Part shown: positions 12,265 through 21,538 of the stretch, in pieces
Position numbering within the stretch: the first letter of the stretch is position 1
Layout: each line of letters starts with the position of its first letter
From: Candidatus Thermochlorobacter aerophilus
Lineage (GTDB): Bacteria > Bacteroidota > Chlorobiia > Chlorobiales > Thermochlorobacteraceae
Direction of reading: 5' to 3'
Length of the DNA stretch: 64,000 nt
Assembly (NCBI GenBank): GCA_002794105.1
Contig: PHFL01000026.1
Coordinates: 1-64,000, forward strand
Position numbers and translations under genes: made by a program
The notes under the pieces: model-generated
The model's input: the letters and a program-made list of their open reading frames with translations, nothing else
Database searches by the model: none
Told to the model about the DNA's origin: nothing

Positions 12265-12816
12265 TCAGAGTTGAGAAATCATTGCCAGCATATCTTGATT
12301 ATCGGGATGACGGAAAAATGGGCTGGGCAATTCCATTCCGCTCACAAATTGAAATCGGATAACGCCTTGCTTATCGAGCAGAAACTGTCCGGGCATGGGT
12401 GCGCCTAATGCCGCGCCAAGTCCATACTGCTGAAAGACTTTCCACTCAGCATCGCTTAGCATGGGAAACTTGAAATCTTGCTCTTGGACGATAATTTTCG
12501 TCATTTCTACGCGCGTGGTATTGACTACTACAATTTCTGCGCCAAGTGCTTGGAACTTTTCATAGTCGTTGCGTAGCGCCAGCAAATGTGGGTAGCACAC
12601 AGGGCAAAAAATTTTATCTGTGAAAATGCGCGTGAAAACCAACAGCAGGGGTTTGCCACGAAACTCCGAGAGCCGTCGCATGCGTCCCTCACTGTCTGGC
12701 AATTCAAAGTCAGGTGCTACATCACCAATCTGGAACATTTGCACGCTGGCTCTTGGCAAAAAATTCGCAATAAACTTTTCGTGAATCGGCATGATAGAAT
12801 CAAACAGACTCGGCAT
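12265..12816 (-). CDS. Redoxin (AhpC/TSA-type peroxiredoxin-like protein)
   Basis: Thioredoxin-fold thiol protein of 183 residues. The conserved fold begins at MFQIGDVAPDFELPD, so the true start could be the internal ATG at 12738 rather than 12816. The active site reads FCPVC, a CxxC where typical peroxiredoxins have TxxC, so it may act as a thiol-disulfide or atypical peroxidase. A proline-rich PMPGQFLLDKQGVIRF strand closes the fold. It is directly upstream of the chlorophyll synthase gene; in a pigment-making cell a role in peroxide defence is plausible but inferred. Confidence 0.8.
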   Translation of the reverse strand: MPSLFDSIMPIHEKFIANFLPRASVQMFQIGDVAPDFELPDSEGRMRRLSEFRGKPLLLVFTRIFTDKIFCPVCYPHLLALRNDYEKFQALGAEIVVVNTTRVEMTKIIVQEQDFKFPMLSDAEWKVFQQYGLGAALGAPMPGQFLLDKQGVIRFQFVSGMELPSPFFRHPDNQDMLAMISQL

Positions 12817-12943
12817 ACTTCAGATAAGTTGATTTGGTTGAAGTTACATCCGCTGCTTACTGCACTTTTGCTCGTGCACAGAACCAAACAACTGATGGTG
12901 CTGTTATGTTCGCAGCGCTTGCATTAAGTTACGGCGCAATGCC

Positions 12944-13147
12944 ATGAAAACCGAACGCATTCGATATCAAAAATCAAATTTGCCTGAAAAACTTTGCGAA
13001 CACTGCCATAGACCAATGGCGTGGCGTAAGGCGTGGGCGAAAAATTGGGAAAATGTTAAATACTGCTCCGAACGCTGCCGCAAAGCCGCTAAACATGCTC
13101 GCAAATCATCCATTACTTCACCTGCACAGCCAAAAGCTAAGCACTAA
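12944..13147 (+). CDS. DUF2256 small cysteine-rich protein
   Basis: A 67-residue basic protein with the DUF2256 signature: CEHCHRPMAWRKAW, then WENVKYCSERCRK. The two CxxC-like pairs (CEHC and CSERC) probably bind one zinc ion. Members are known as short proteins often found near photolyase or cryptochrome genes in other bacteria; none is visible in this window. Its function is not known. It stands alone on the plus strand between two minus-strand redox genes. Confidence 0.88.
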   Translation: MKTERIRYQKSNLPEKLCEHCHRPMAWRKAWAKNWENVKYCSERCRKAAKHARKSSITSPAQPKAKH

Positions 13148-13265
13148 CTAGCATATCCCCTTTGAAATATTCCAAGCAATTTAGTTGCTTTCTCGGTCTG
13201 TTTTTTGCCTCTAAGCTCGCGCCTTTGCTTATCTGTGTTGGCAATTCTTTTAGAGCTCTGCTTTT

Positions 13266-13721
13266 TTAGAGTGCTGCTTTGATTGCCGCAAGCAGTTCTT
13301 CGTTGGTACGGCTGTCTTTGAGTTCGTTTTCAATATGCATCCATCTGATTTTACCTTCCTTGTCTACCAAAAAGTAGGCTCGTTTGCTACAATTGAGTGG
13401 TTCGTAGAGAATACCATATTTCTTGGTGGCATCGCGGTGGATGTCGGAAAGCAAGTGATGCGTTAGCTGATATTTTTCACGGAAAGCCGCATGGGCAAAT
13501 TTTGAATCTACACTGATAGGCAAGACTTTCACGCCAAGCTGCTCAAACTGTGCATAATCTTGAGAGTAGCCACAGTTCTGTGCTGTGCACACGGGTGTAA
13601 AATCTAACGGATAGAACGAGAGCAACACGTTCTGCTTACCTCTGAAATCCGATAGCCTTACTTTTGTGCCGTCGGTGCTATCGAGTTCAAAATCTGGGGC
13701 TTCATCTCCCACTTTGAGCAT
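13266..13721 (-). CDS. Peroxiredoxin (Bcp/AhpE-like)
   Basis: A 151-residue cytoplasmic thiol peroxidase. The fold starts at [15 protein letters not shown] and carries the peroxidatic cysteine in [10 protein letters not shown] (PxxxTxxC context). A second Cys three residues on and one near NCSKRAYF could act in resolution. Reduces hydrogen peroxide or organic hydroperoxides using thioredoxin-like donors. It lies 76 bp downstream of the 2Fe-2S ferredoxin gene on the same strand. Together with the redoxin near 12.5 kb it makes two thiol peroxidases within 1.5 kb. Confidence 0.9.
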   Translation of the reverse strand: MLKVGDEAPDFELDSTDGTKVRLSDFRGKQNVLLSFYPLDFTPVCTAQNCGYSQDYAQFEQLGVKVLPISVDSKFAHAAFREKYQLTHHLLSDIHRDATKKYGILYEPLNCSKRAYFLVDKEGKIRWMHIENELKDSRTNEELLAAIKAAL

Positions 13722-13797
13722 GGTTAGTTCTCCTTTTGTTTAGTTTTTGAGTTTAGTTTTTGATTGCATGTTCAGAACTCTTGCTTGCATGCATTTT

Positions 13798-14130
13798 TTA
13801 GCTGCCAGTTAGATATCGACTCATCAAGCGTTTGATGAAGAGCCGTGGCACTGGCTCACCATTTTTGAAGTGTTTTTCTACTAATTCGGGAATATCGCTG
13901 GGCGTTACGCTGCCATACCATGTCGTGTCGGTATGCACCAGCATAGTGCAACCGTTTTCGCATGCGCCTAAGCACATTGCTGTTTCCACCTCGACCTCAT
14001 TACTTAGACCTTGCTTATGCAGTTCCTCTTTGAGCACTTCAAGCAGTTCTCTTGAGCCTCGTCTGGCACAGCTTGGCCTTGGGTGATTTTCTGCGCGCAA
14101 GTTCGTGCAGACATAAACCAGATATTTCAT
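13798..14130 (-). CDS. Thioredoxin-like 2Fe-2S ferredoxin
   Basis: A 110-residue protein of the thioredoxin-fold 2Fe-2S family (as in NuoE C-terminal domains and cyanobacterial small ferredoxins). The four cluster ligands are readable: YVCTN, then RPSCARRG, then AMCLGACENG. The last strand TTWYGSVTPSDIPELV and the helix ELVEKHF are also typical. A soluble electron carrier whose partner is unknown; the neighbouring peroxiredoxin gene on the same strand makes an oxidative-stress role possible. Confidence 0.88.
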   Translation of the reverse strand: MKYLVYVCTNLRAENHPRPSCARRGSRELLEVLKEELHKQGLSNEVEVETAMCLGACENGCTMLVHTDTTWYGSVTPSDIPELVEKHFKNGEPVPRLFIKRLMSRYLTGS

Positions 14131-14188
14131 GTCTCAGCGCTCGATGTCACGATTTTATCAAAGTTTGCCAGACTAACGCCCCTCTGTG

Positions 14189-14677
14189 CTAAGTGGTTTC
14201 AGGCGGCGGGAAAAGTGCTCTGGCTTTGTAGAGCAGCAGCAATATCAGCGGCGTCAGCACCACTGCCACCGCCGAGCGCAGACTGATGACGGTATTGTAC
14301 AATACCATGCTGGTAACAAAGCTATTGAGCATCATTCCTACGGTTACAAAAAAGCCAGCGCGCCAGCCCAAGTAATTGAGCCGAATGGTTCCAAATGCGC
14401 AGAGAATTTCGAAAATGCCAAAGCCCAAGGTCACGAATGCAGCGGATTGGACGCGCTCTTTGTTGTAGCCAAAAATTTGCGTCAGGGTTTCGCTATCTCC
14501 AAAGAGTGTTGCCAGGCTTTCGTATGCATGACTGAATCCGAATAACATCATGAGCAGTGCGGCAAAGAAAGCCATTGCACGCAAGCGTTGAAACTTTTGA
14601 TACAGCGCTTGCTCTTCGGGCGAAAGTGGGGTTTGCTCTCTTACTTGGGCATTTTCGTTGTCAGGCTCTTCTGGCAT
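14189..14677 (-). CDS. Hypothetical four-helix membrane protein
   Basis: A 162-residue protein of unknown function. After a charged 30-residue N-terminal tail (EPDNENAQVREQ) there are four hydrophobic segments: AMAFFAALLMMLFGFSHAY, FVTLGFGIFEILCAFGTI, GWRAGFFVTVGMMLNSFV and AVAVVLTPLILLLLYKA. It starts 26 bp after the pyrophosphatase stop on the same strand, so it is probably the last gene of the small-basic-protein/ppa transcript. Confidence 0.7.
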   Translation of the reverse strand: MPEEPDNENAQVREQTPLSPEEQALYQKFQRLRAMAFFAALLMMLFGFSHAYESLATLFGDSETLTQIFGYNKERVQSAAFVTLGFGIFEILCAFGTIRLNYLGWRAGFFVTVGMMLNSFVTSMVLYNTVISLRSAVAVVLTPLILLLLYKARALFPPPETT

Positions 14678-14703
14678 ACTTCAATGTAATGTGCAAAGCA
14701 ACT

Positions 14704-15321
14704 TCACTCTTGCTTTAGTTTGGTTACCTTTGCAGTTTTGGATTTGGCTTTGGATGCGGTATTTGCTTTACCGTTTGTTGCACTTTTTCTCTCTTCTGCT
14801 TGCTGTTCTTTCTTGCGGTCGATAGCTTGCAAAATTGCCCGCTCTGCTACAAAGAAATCATGCCAGCCGAAGCTCTCAACCTGTTTGCCCTCCAGCTCTT
14901 TATAGATGCTGAAGAAGTGCTCAATTTCATTTGGTAAGTGAGGCGGGACATCAGCCAACCGCCGAATGCTGTTGTAAATTGGGTCGTTGATGGGCACAGC
15001 AAGCACTTTGTCATCCATGCCTTTGTCGTCGCGCATCTTGAGCAATCCAACGGGGCGCACTTCGATGAGACAGCCAGTAAAGATTTCGCCATGCGTCAGG
15101 ACCAATACATCGACCGGGTCACCATCTTCAGCCAGCGTATTGGGAATGAAACCATAGGCGGCGGGATAATGCACAGACGAATAGAGCACCCGATCGAGCT
15201 TGAAGACGCCCAAATCTGGATCGAACTCATACTTGTTGCGCTGTCCTTTTGGCACTTCAATCACAGCGTTGACTTCCTTTGGCGGATGCTTACCGACGGG
15301 CAAATTTTTGTAGTCAATCAT
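14704..15321 (-). CDS. ppa: Inorganic pyrophosphatase (soluble, family I)
   Basis: Hydrolyses PPi to phosphate and so drives biosynthetic reactions. 205 residues; the family I core is clear: an YEFDPDLGVFKLDR strand, YPAAYGFIPNTLAEDGDPVDVLVL with the metal-binding Asp residues, and VPINDPIYNSI. The C-terminal 30 residues form a lysine/alanine-rich tail (TNGKANTASKAKSKTAK) that is not part of the catalytic fold. The ATG overlaps the TGA of the upstream 43-residue basic protein in an ATGA arrangement, so translation is probably coupled. Confidence 0.95.
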   Translation of the reverse strand: MIDYKNLPVGKHPPKEVNAVIEVPKGQRNKYEFDPDLGVFKLDRVLYSSVHYPAAYGFIPNTLAEDGDPVDVLVLTHGEIFTGCLIEVRPVGLLKMRDDKGMDDKVLAVPINDPIYNSIRRLADVPPHLPNEIEHFFSIYKELEGKQVESFGWHDFFVAERAILQAIDRKKEQQAEERKSATNGKANTASKAKSKTAKVTKLKQE

Positions 15322-15449
15322 TTTGTGGCTTGCTGTTTTGTTGATTGCTGAGTTTGTTTAGCTTTTTCCATAAGCGCTTTGCGCTTTGCTTTCATGCGCG
15401 CAATAGCTTTGCGATGCTTTTTGGCTACTTGTCTGCCGCGCTTGTTCAT
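15318..15449 (-). CDS. Very small basic protein, possibly ribosome-associated
   Basis: A 43-residue ORF too short for many gene callers. It begins MNKRGRQVAKKHRKAIARMK and continues AKRKALMEKA with a Gln/Lys/Thr tail; roughly a third of residues are Lys or Arg. Its TGA overlaps the ppa ATG by ATGA, a strong argument that it is real. The KKHRK core resembles small ribosomal-subunit proteins of the bS22/AURKAIP1-COX24 type by eye, but this is only a resemblance. No clear Shine-Dalgarno precedes it. Confidence 0.65.
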   Translation of the reverse strand: MNKRGRQVAKKHRKAIARMKAKRKALMEKAKQTQQSTKQQATK

Positions 15450-15676
15450 AACTTTTGAGTTATAGAGTTAGCACACAAGAAAAGGTTGGAATATAACGCT
15501 TTTCATCAGTGGCTTCAAGTCGAGCGGTTTGGATACCGTTTTAGTCGCACTTCTGTCAAGGCGTTTGGCTATGCATGAGCCAGACTTACATTTCAGAAGA
15601 AATTTCTTTTCCTTATCTTCCCTTTCGTGAAGGTTGCGCCTGAGTCATGCAACGTTCCAATTAACTGACAAACTTC

Positions 15677-15683
15677 AAAGGAG
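15677..15683 (+). promoter_or_regulatory. Strong ribosome binding site of acs
   Basis: AAAGGAG lies 7 bases before the ATG at 15691. It decides the acs start against the upstream in-frame codon at 15634. Confidence 0.8.
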
Positions 15684-15690
15684 TAAAGCT

Positions 15691-17775
15691 ATGCCAACCG
15701 CCAAGACCGTTCAAAAGAAATCTTCTTCCAAAACCGTCAAATCTTCGGGTAGCTCGTCAAATGGTGTCACGCACAGCAGTGGAGCTACTGCACTGGGTCG
15801 CTCCTCGAGCTCTGCGCCTGAAATCAATTCTGTGCTTACTGAGCGGCGAGTCTTCAAGCCTAGCAAAGCCTTTTCGCAAGCGGCACACATTAAATCAATG
15901 GCAGAGTATGAACGGCTCTACAAAGGAGCCGAAAAAAATCCTGAAAAATATTGGGCTGATTTAGCCTCGCAATTTCATTGGTTTAAGAAATGGCGAAAGG
16001 TATTGGAGTGGAAACTGCCCTATGCTAAGTGGTTTGTTGGCGGCACGACAAACATCTGCTACAATGCTCTTGACCGACATCTCAATACATGGCGCAGGAA
16101 CAAAGCCGCACTGATTTGGGAAGGCGAACCAGGCGAGCAGCGTGTGCTGACCTACGCTCAACTTCATCGTGAAGTTTGCAAACTTGCTAATGCGCTCAAG
16201 AAGCGTGGTATCAAAAAAGGTGACCGTGTTGCTATCTACATGGGCATGTGTCCTGAACTGGTCATCGCCATGCTGGCTTGTGCGCGTATTGGCGCGGTGC
16301 ATAGCGTTATCTTCGGCGGGTTTTCTGCACATGCAGTTGCCGACCGCATCAATGATGCTCATGCCAAAATGGTGATTTGCTCCGATGGAGTGTATCGGCG
16401 CGGCAATATTCTCAATCTCAAAGCCGTTATTGATGAAGCCTTAGTCAATACGCCCTCTGTTGAAAATGTGATTGTCTATCAACGCCTCAAGCACGATAGC
16501 AATGTTACTATCAACATGGTCGATGGGCGCGACCACTGGTGGCACGACCTCATGAGCCTTGCCTTAGATGACTGCCCCGCCGAACCCGTCGATGCTGAAC
16601 ATCCACTTTTCATTCTCTACACTAGCGGTTCCACTGGCAAACCCAAAGGCATTCTACACACCACAGGCGGATACATGGTGCATGTAGCAACCTCACACAA
16701 GATGGTCTTCGATATCAAAGACGAAGACATTTACTGGTGCACTGCCGATGCAGGCTGGATTACCGGACACAGCTACCTTGTCTATGGTCCCTTGTGCAAC
16801 GGCACCACATCACTTATGTATGAAGGTGCCTTGAATTTTCCCGACTGGGGACGCTTGTGGGATATGATTGACCGCCACAAAGTCAGCATTCTCTACACAG
16901 CACCTACCGCCATTCGCTCCTTTATTCGCGCTGGGGATGAATGGGTCGATAAACACAATCTTTCTTCGCTACGCTTGCTGGGTACGGTCGGCGAACCGAT
17001 TAACCCTGAAGCATGGATGTGGTATTATACCAAAGTTGGCAAAAAGCGCTGCCCGATTGTCGATACATGGTGGCAAACTGAAACAGGTGGCATTATGATT
17101 TCACCGCTTCCCGGCGCCACGCCACTGAAGCCGGGCACTGCCACGCGTCCTTTGCCTGGCATCATTGTCGATGTTGTCAGGAAAGATGGCACGCCGTGCA
17201 AAGCCAACGAAGGTGGCTTCCTTGTCATCAAGCAGCCATGGCCTTCTATGCTACGCACCATTTATGGCGATAACGCTCGCTACGAAAAAGTCTACTGGTC
17301 TGAAATCAAAGGCGTCTATTTTACCGGCGATGGTGCTCGCAAAGACAAAGACGGTTACATTTGGATTATGGGCAGAGTCGACGATGTGGTCAATGTCAGC
17401 GGACATCGGCTGGGCACCAGCGAAGTTGAAAGCGCCTTGGTTTCTCATCCCGCCGTGGCTGAAGCTGCCGTGGTGAGTCGCCCCGATGAAGTGAAGGGTA
17501 ATGCATTGGTAGCGTTTGTAACGCTGCGTGCAGGCTATGAAGGTAGCGCGGCACTGCGTGAAGAATTGCGTAATCATGTCGCCCGCGAAATCGGCTCTAT
17601 TGCCAAACCTGACGAAATTCGCTGGACAGAAGGATTACCCAAGACGCGTAGCGGCAAAATCATGCGTCGCTTGCTGCGTGAGCTTGCCGCTAACGGCAGT
17701 ATCTCTGGCGACACAACTACACTGGAAGATTTCACGATACTCGAAAAATTGCGCCAACAGGAAGAAGAAGAGTAA
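15691..17775 (+). CDS. acs: Acetyl-CoA synthetase (AMP-forming)
   Basis: Activates acetate to acetyl-CoA via acetyl-AMP. 694 residues from the ATG at 15691; the first 40 residues are a Ser/Lys-rich low-complexity tail absent from most homologues. Family motifs: P-loop-like [64 protein letters not shown], and the C-terminal [14 protein letters not shown], whose Lys is the residue acetylated to switch off this enzyme in other bacteria. With pckG it lets the cell use acetate for carbon. It is monocistronic by spacing (more than 240 bp upstream and 277 bp downstream to other genes). Confidence 0.97.
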   Translation: MPTAKTVQKKSSSKTVKSSGSSSNGVTHSSGATALGRSSSSAPEINSVLTERRVFKPSKAFSQAAHIKSMAEYERLYKGAEKNPEKYWADLASQFHWFKKWRKVLEWKLPYAKWFVGGTTNICYNALDRHLNTWRRNKAALIWEGEPGEQRVLTYAQLHREVCKLANALKKRGIKKGDRVAIYMGMCPELVIAMLACARIGAVHSVIFGGFSAHAVADRINDAHAKMVICSDGVYRRGNILNLKAVIDEALVNTPSVENVIVYQRLKHDSNVTINMVDGRDHWWHDLMSLALDDCPAEPVDAEHPLFILYTSGSTGKPKGILHTTGGYMVHVATSHKMVFDIKDEDIYWCTADAGWITGHSYLVYGPLCNGTTSLMYEGALNFPDWGRLWDMIDRHKVSILYTAPTAIRSFIRAGDEWVDKHNLSSLRLLGTVGEPINPEAWMWYYTKVGKKRCPIVDTWWQTETGGIMISPLPGATPLKPGTATRPLPGIIVDVVRKDGTPCKANEGGFLVIKQPWPSMLRTIYGDNARYEKVYWSEIKGVYFTGDGARKDKDGYIWIMGRVDDVVNVSGHRLGTSEVESALVSHPAVAEAAVVSRPDEVKGNALVAFVTLRAGYEGSAALREELRNHVAREIGSIAKPDEIRWTEGLPKTRSGKIMRRLLRELAANGSISGDTTTLEDFTILEKLRQQEEEE

Positions 17776-18052
17776 AGCAGCAAGGCTATCGCCACCAGCG
17801 ATTGGCAACTGGCTTTGCAGTTTAGCATGCAGACGACGCATGTTGCTTGTCTTTCTTGAAATGCTCGGGCACTTGCGCCAACTCGCATAGCGTGAGTGCC
17901 CAATTTTTCCCCAGTGCTTTTTGCCTTCTTTTGCCTTGATACAGACTGTCTCTTCTGTTGTCAAGAAATGGTTTACGAATGTGGAAGTTTTTGCCGTAGG
18001 GGTTAATTTTGCTGAGAATTTTTAAGATTTTAACGACAAACTTTCTCAAGCT

Positions 18053-19726
18053 ATGTCGCGCTCTAAAGTGGTCAAACACATTTTTGTAACAGGTGGAGTG
18101 GTGTCTTCATTAGGCAAAGGGATTCTTTCCGCATCGCTTGGTGCATTGCTCAAGGCGCGCGGCTTGCAGGTTACAATTCAGAAGTATGACCCCTACATCA
18201 ATGTCGACCCCGGCACCATGTCGCCCTATCAGCATGGCGAAGTGTATGTGACAGACGACGGTGCCGAAACCGATTTGGACTTGGGCTACTACGAACGGTT
18301 TCTCGATGTAGTCACTTCGCAGGCAAATAATGTGACGATGGGGCGCATCTACAAAGATGTGATTGATAAAGAGCGGCGAGGCGATTACCTCGGTGCAACC
18401 GTCCAAGTGGTGCCGCATGTGATTGATGAAATCAAACACCGCATGCTGGAATTGGCTCATACGGGTAAGTATGATGTTATCATCACAGAAGTGGGTGGCA
18501 CCGTCGGCGATATCGAAGCGTCGCCGTTTTTGGAAGCCATGCGTCAATTAAAGTTGCAACTTGGCGCAAGAAACCTCATCAACATTCATCTGACACTAGT
18601 GCCGTTTATCAAATCGGCAATGGAGCTCAAAACCAAGCCGACCCAGCACAGTGTTCGCATGCTTTTGGAAACGGGTGTTCAGCCCGATATTCTCGTCTGC
18701 CGCAGCGAAAGAGGACTTTCCAAAGAAATCAAACACAAAATTGGTCTCTTCTGTAACCTCTCCGATACCGATGTTATCGGGCTACGCGATGCCGAGACGA
18801 TTTACGAAGTGCCTCTATTGCTTCACGAAGAAGGACTTGACCGCTTGGTTTTGAAAAAGTTAGGCATTCGTGGTGCAGAGCAATGCGATTTGAGCGATTG
18901 GCAAGCCTTTTCGCACAAGGTCAAGTTTCCAAAAGATGGCACGGTACGCATTGCTCTCGTTGGCAAATACACTGAATATCCCGACGCCTACAAATCTATT
19001 TTTGAAGCCTTCGTGCACGCTGGCGCCGCCAACGATGTAAAAGTGCTCGTCAAATTGGTTCGCTCCGAAGATATTGAAGATGGCAAGCTCTCTGCAGACG
19101 AAGCCTTGCGCGATGTCTCTGGCGTGTTGGTTGCGCCCGGTTTTGGCTATCGCGGCATTGAAGGTAAAATTGCTATCATCAAACATGCTCGTGAGCACAA
19201 TATCCCCTTCTTTGGTATCTGTCTTGGCATGCAGTGCGCCGTGATTGAATTTGCCCGCCATGTCTGCGGACTTGAAGGGGCAAACTCCACGGAATTTCAT
19301 CGCAAAACGAAATACCCAGTCATTCATCTGATGGAATCGCAGAAGACTGTTACTAATAAAGGCGGCACTATGCGCTTAGGCAGCTACCCGTGCGTGTTGG
19401 AAGAAGGCACCAAGTCATTTCAAGCATATGGGAAACATTTGATTACGGAGCGCCATCGACATCGCTATGAGTTTAACAATCAGTTCCGTGAGCTCATGCA
19501 GTCGAAGGGCATGGTCTTGGCTGGGCTTTCGCCCGATAGTGAGCTGGTGGAGATTATCGAGTTGCCATCTCATCGCTGGTTTGTCGGCGTGCAGTTTCAT
19601 CCTGAACTAAAATCGCGTGTCCATAAAGTTCATCCGCTCTTCAATGCATTCGTAGCAGAAGCCAAGGCTTTTCGTGATGAGCGTTTGCATCTGGAAGCCA
19701 GCTCTGCCGCTATCGTTCCCAAATGA
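18053..19726 (+). CDS. pyrG: CTP synthase
   Basis: Makes CTP from UTP, ATP and glutamine. 557 residues. The N-terminal synthase domain starts [15 protein letters not shown] and includes [20 protein letters not shown] and [10 protein letters not shown]. The C-terminal class I glutamine amidotransferase has the nucleophile in [14 protein letters not shown] and the partner His-Glu in [11 protein letters not shown]. Start at the ATG at 18053. The potassium channel gene begins 6 bp after the stop and may be co-transcribed. The 277 bp before pyrG hold no recognisable gene; AT-rich sequence near 18000-18050 probably contains its promoter. Confidence 0.97.
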   Translation: MSRSKVVKHIFVTGGVVSSLGKGILSASLGALLKARGLQVTIQKYDPYINVDPGTMSPYQHGEVYVTDDGAETDLDLGYYERFLDVVTSQANNVTMGRIYKDVIDKERRGDYLGATVQVVPHVIDEIKHRMLELAHTGKYDVIITEVGGTVGDIEASPFLEAMRQLKLQLGARNLINIHLTLVPFIKSAMELKTKPTQHSVRMLLETGVQPDILVCRSERGLSKEIKHKIGLFCNLSDTDVIGLRDAETIYEVPLLLHEEGLDRLVLKKLGIRGAEQCDLSDWQAFSHKVKFPKDGTVRIALVGKYTEYPDAYKSIFEAFVHAGAANDVKVLVKLVRSEDIEDGKLSADEALRDVSGVLVAPGFGYRGIEGKIAIIKHAREHNIPFFGICLGMQCAVIEFARHVCGLEGANSTEFHRKTKYPVIHLMESQKTVTNKGGTMRLGSYPCVLEEGTKSFQAYGKHLITERHRHRYEFNNQFRELMQSKGMVLAGLSPDSELVEIIELPSHRWFVGVQFHPELKSRVHKVHPLFNAFVAEAKAFRDERLHLEASSAAIVPK

Positions 19727-19732
19727 TAACTT

Positions 19733-20593
19733 ATGCTTATCCAGCGTGTATGGCAAATCTTGGATGTTGCCCCAGAAAATGATAGGGTCAGCCAAGCCGA
19801 GAGTATCTTCATGTTTTGCCTCATTCTTCTCAATGCCGCCAGCATTATTCTCGAGACCGTTCAATCCATCAAGGAACGCTACATGCTCTGGTTTGAGACA
19901 CTTGAGACGATTTCGGTGGTGCTTTTCACTCTTGAGTATCTTGGGCGATTGTGGTCGTGCGTGGTTGTGCCAGAGTATGCTTCACCTTTGGTGGGACGCT
20001 TGCGTTTTGCCCTGACGCCGGGGTCGCTTATTGACCTCATTTCTATTTTGCCTTTCTATCTCTCGCTTGCCAATCTGGATTTGCGCATCCTATGGATGCT
20101 TCGATTCTTGCGGCTTTTCCGGTTGCTCAAATTGAAGCGCTATTCTGTGGCAATTTCACTCTTAGGTGGGACTATCCGCTCACGACGCGCTGAACTTTTA
20201 GCCACTGGACTTCTGATGTCTCTTGTGCTAATTATTGCCTCTACGCTCATGTTTTTTGCCGAACATGAGGCGCAGCCCGATAAATTTCCTGACATTCCTA
20301 CGGCAATGTGGTGGGCGGTTATTACCCTAACAACCATCGGCTATGGCGATGTCTTTCCTATTACAGCTATCGGTAAAGTAATTGCCAGTCTGATTGCCAT
20401 CTTAGGCATCGGGTTTGTGGCGCTTCCGACGGGCATCATCAGTGTAGGGTTTGTCGAAGAATTGCGCAATTTCAAGGAAAGTTTGAAGCAGAAATCCAGC
20501 TCATCTTCTCCAGAATCTTTTAAGTGTGTCTGTCCGCACTGTGGCAAAGAAATTGAAATCTCGGTGCATAGCCGGGCAGAGGAATCACATTAG
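19733..20593 (+). CDS. Voltage-gated-type potassium channel with C-terminal zinc ribbon
   Basis: A 286-residue six-helix (Kv-type) potassium channel subunit. S1-S3 lie at residues about 22-110, the S4-like helix reads LRILWMLRFLRLFRLLKLKR with regularly spaced Arg/Lys, and the pore has the selectivity filter TLTTIGYGDVFP between S5 and S6. The S6 helix is followed by a short coiled-coil-like helix (EELRNFKESLKQK) and then CPHCGKEIEI, a single CxxC half-ribbon. Ion channels of this type set membrane potential. It lies 6 bp downstream of pyrG. An inverted repeat pair follows the stop (20605-20660) but lacks a T run. Confidence 0.9.
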   Translation: MLIQRVWQILDVAPENDRVSQAESIFMFCLILLNAASIILETVQSIKERYMLWFETLETISVVLFTLEYLGRLWSCVVVPEYASPLVGRLRFALTPGSLIDLISILPFYLSLANLDLRILWMLRFLRLFRLLKLKRYSVAISLLGGTIRSRRAELLATGLLMSLVLIIASTLMFFAEHEAQPDKFPDIPTAMWWAVITLTTIGYGDVFPITAIGKVIASLIAILGIGFVALPTGIISVGFVEELRNFKESLKQKSSSSSPESFKCVCPHCGKEIEISVHSRAEESH

Positions 20594-20684
20594 GTTTCGG
20601 TGCTCCTAGTAGCCACAAGCTTTGATGAGGGCTACTCACCGTTGCAGGAGTCTCTGCAGCACGACCTATTCCAATCACTCATGC

Positions 20685-21443
20685 TTAGCTGCTTCTTTGC
20701 GAGCTTCTGAGAAATCCATTTCTTTTTACAAAGCATACATCACATTGTCCTAAAGCCCCATCTAAGGGTCTTCTCCAAAAACCTGCAAAATCATAGACGA
20801 CATAATCGCGTTCCAACATAAAATTCACTACATCAGAAAATATCGGCGTGTCTGATGACCAGAACTGGAAAAGAGACACTTCTAAAATATAGACCTCTGT
20901 GTAGCCAAATGTCTTCTGCGCACCTTTTAGCGCCTCAAGTTCGAATCCTTGAATATCAAGTTTTATTAATTCTGGATTATCTATTTTTCCCGAGTCAATT
21001 AAATCGTCAATTGTAATTATCTCTACCTCTCTCTGCTTCCCTGTTTTTTTAAGATTCTCATCTGGCTCGAGTGCAAAAGTTGAGCCATTTAAGTCATCCC
21101 AGATTGTTAGCGTAAGTCTACCTTTTTCAGCGCCTGCTCCAGCTAAGAAATAAACTGAGCCTTTAAATTCTCTACAAAATTGTTCTAAATCATCTTTCAT
21201 TTCTATTTGAGGTTCAATCAGCACAAAATTTGCTTCTGGATAGATTTTTTTCGCCATTCTGCTCCACATCGTTCTATTTGCTCCTACATCCAAAATAGTT
21301 TGGCAAGTCAAGCCACGTGCCTTCAGGTCTTCTAACAAAAACTTAAAATTACCAACTGGTCTGCTTATAGAGCATGGCGCCACATTGAGGTTTCTAATTT
21401 CATACCCCATTGAATACAGCACTTTTTTAATTAGGTCTTTCAT
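20685..21443 (-). CDS. FkbM-family methyltransferase, AT-rich
   Basis: A 252-residue SAM-dependent methyltransferase of the FkbM type. The SAM-binding strand reads TILDVGANRTMW (normally DVGANxG, the second Gly is replaced by Thr), followed by ANFVLIEPQ and the FkbM hallmark LIKLDIQGFELEALKG. Such enzymes methylate sugar or small-molecule hydroxyls, often in glycan or secondary metabolite clusters. No glycan gene is adjacent. Two 60-base samples inside the gene (21001-21060 and 21181-21240) have 32-33% GC against 50% at 21601-21660, so recent horizontal acquisition is likely. Confidence 0.88.
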   Translation of the reverse strand: MKDLIKKVLYSMGYEIRNLNVAPCSISRPVGNFKFLLEDLKARGLTCQTILDVGANRTMWSRMAKKIYPEANFVLIEPQIEMKDDLEQFCREFKGSVYFLAGAGAEKGRLTLTIWDDLNGSTFALEPDENLKKTGKQREVEIITIDDLIDSGKIDNPELIKLDIQGFELEALKGAQKTFGYTEVYILEVSLFQFWSSDTPIFSDVVNFMLERDYVVYDFAGFWRRPLDGALGQCDVCFVKRNGFLRSSQRSS

Positions 21444-21538
21444 AATTCATAATCACTTATAGTTCGGGTTAGTATTTTTCTGCATCCCTCTATGCAGCAG
21501 GTTTTGGGTGTGTTTTCGTGCCGATTTGATAGCACATT

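Noticed and set aside
20605-20660. Inverted repeats (AGTAGCC/GGCTACT and TGCAG/CTGCA) after the potassium channel gene
   Set aside because: No T run follows either stem, so a terminator is not supported; they may be chance.
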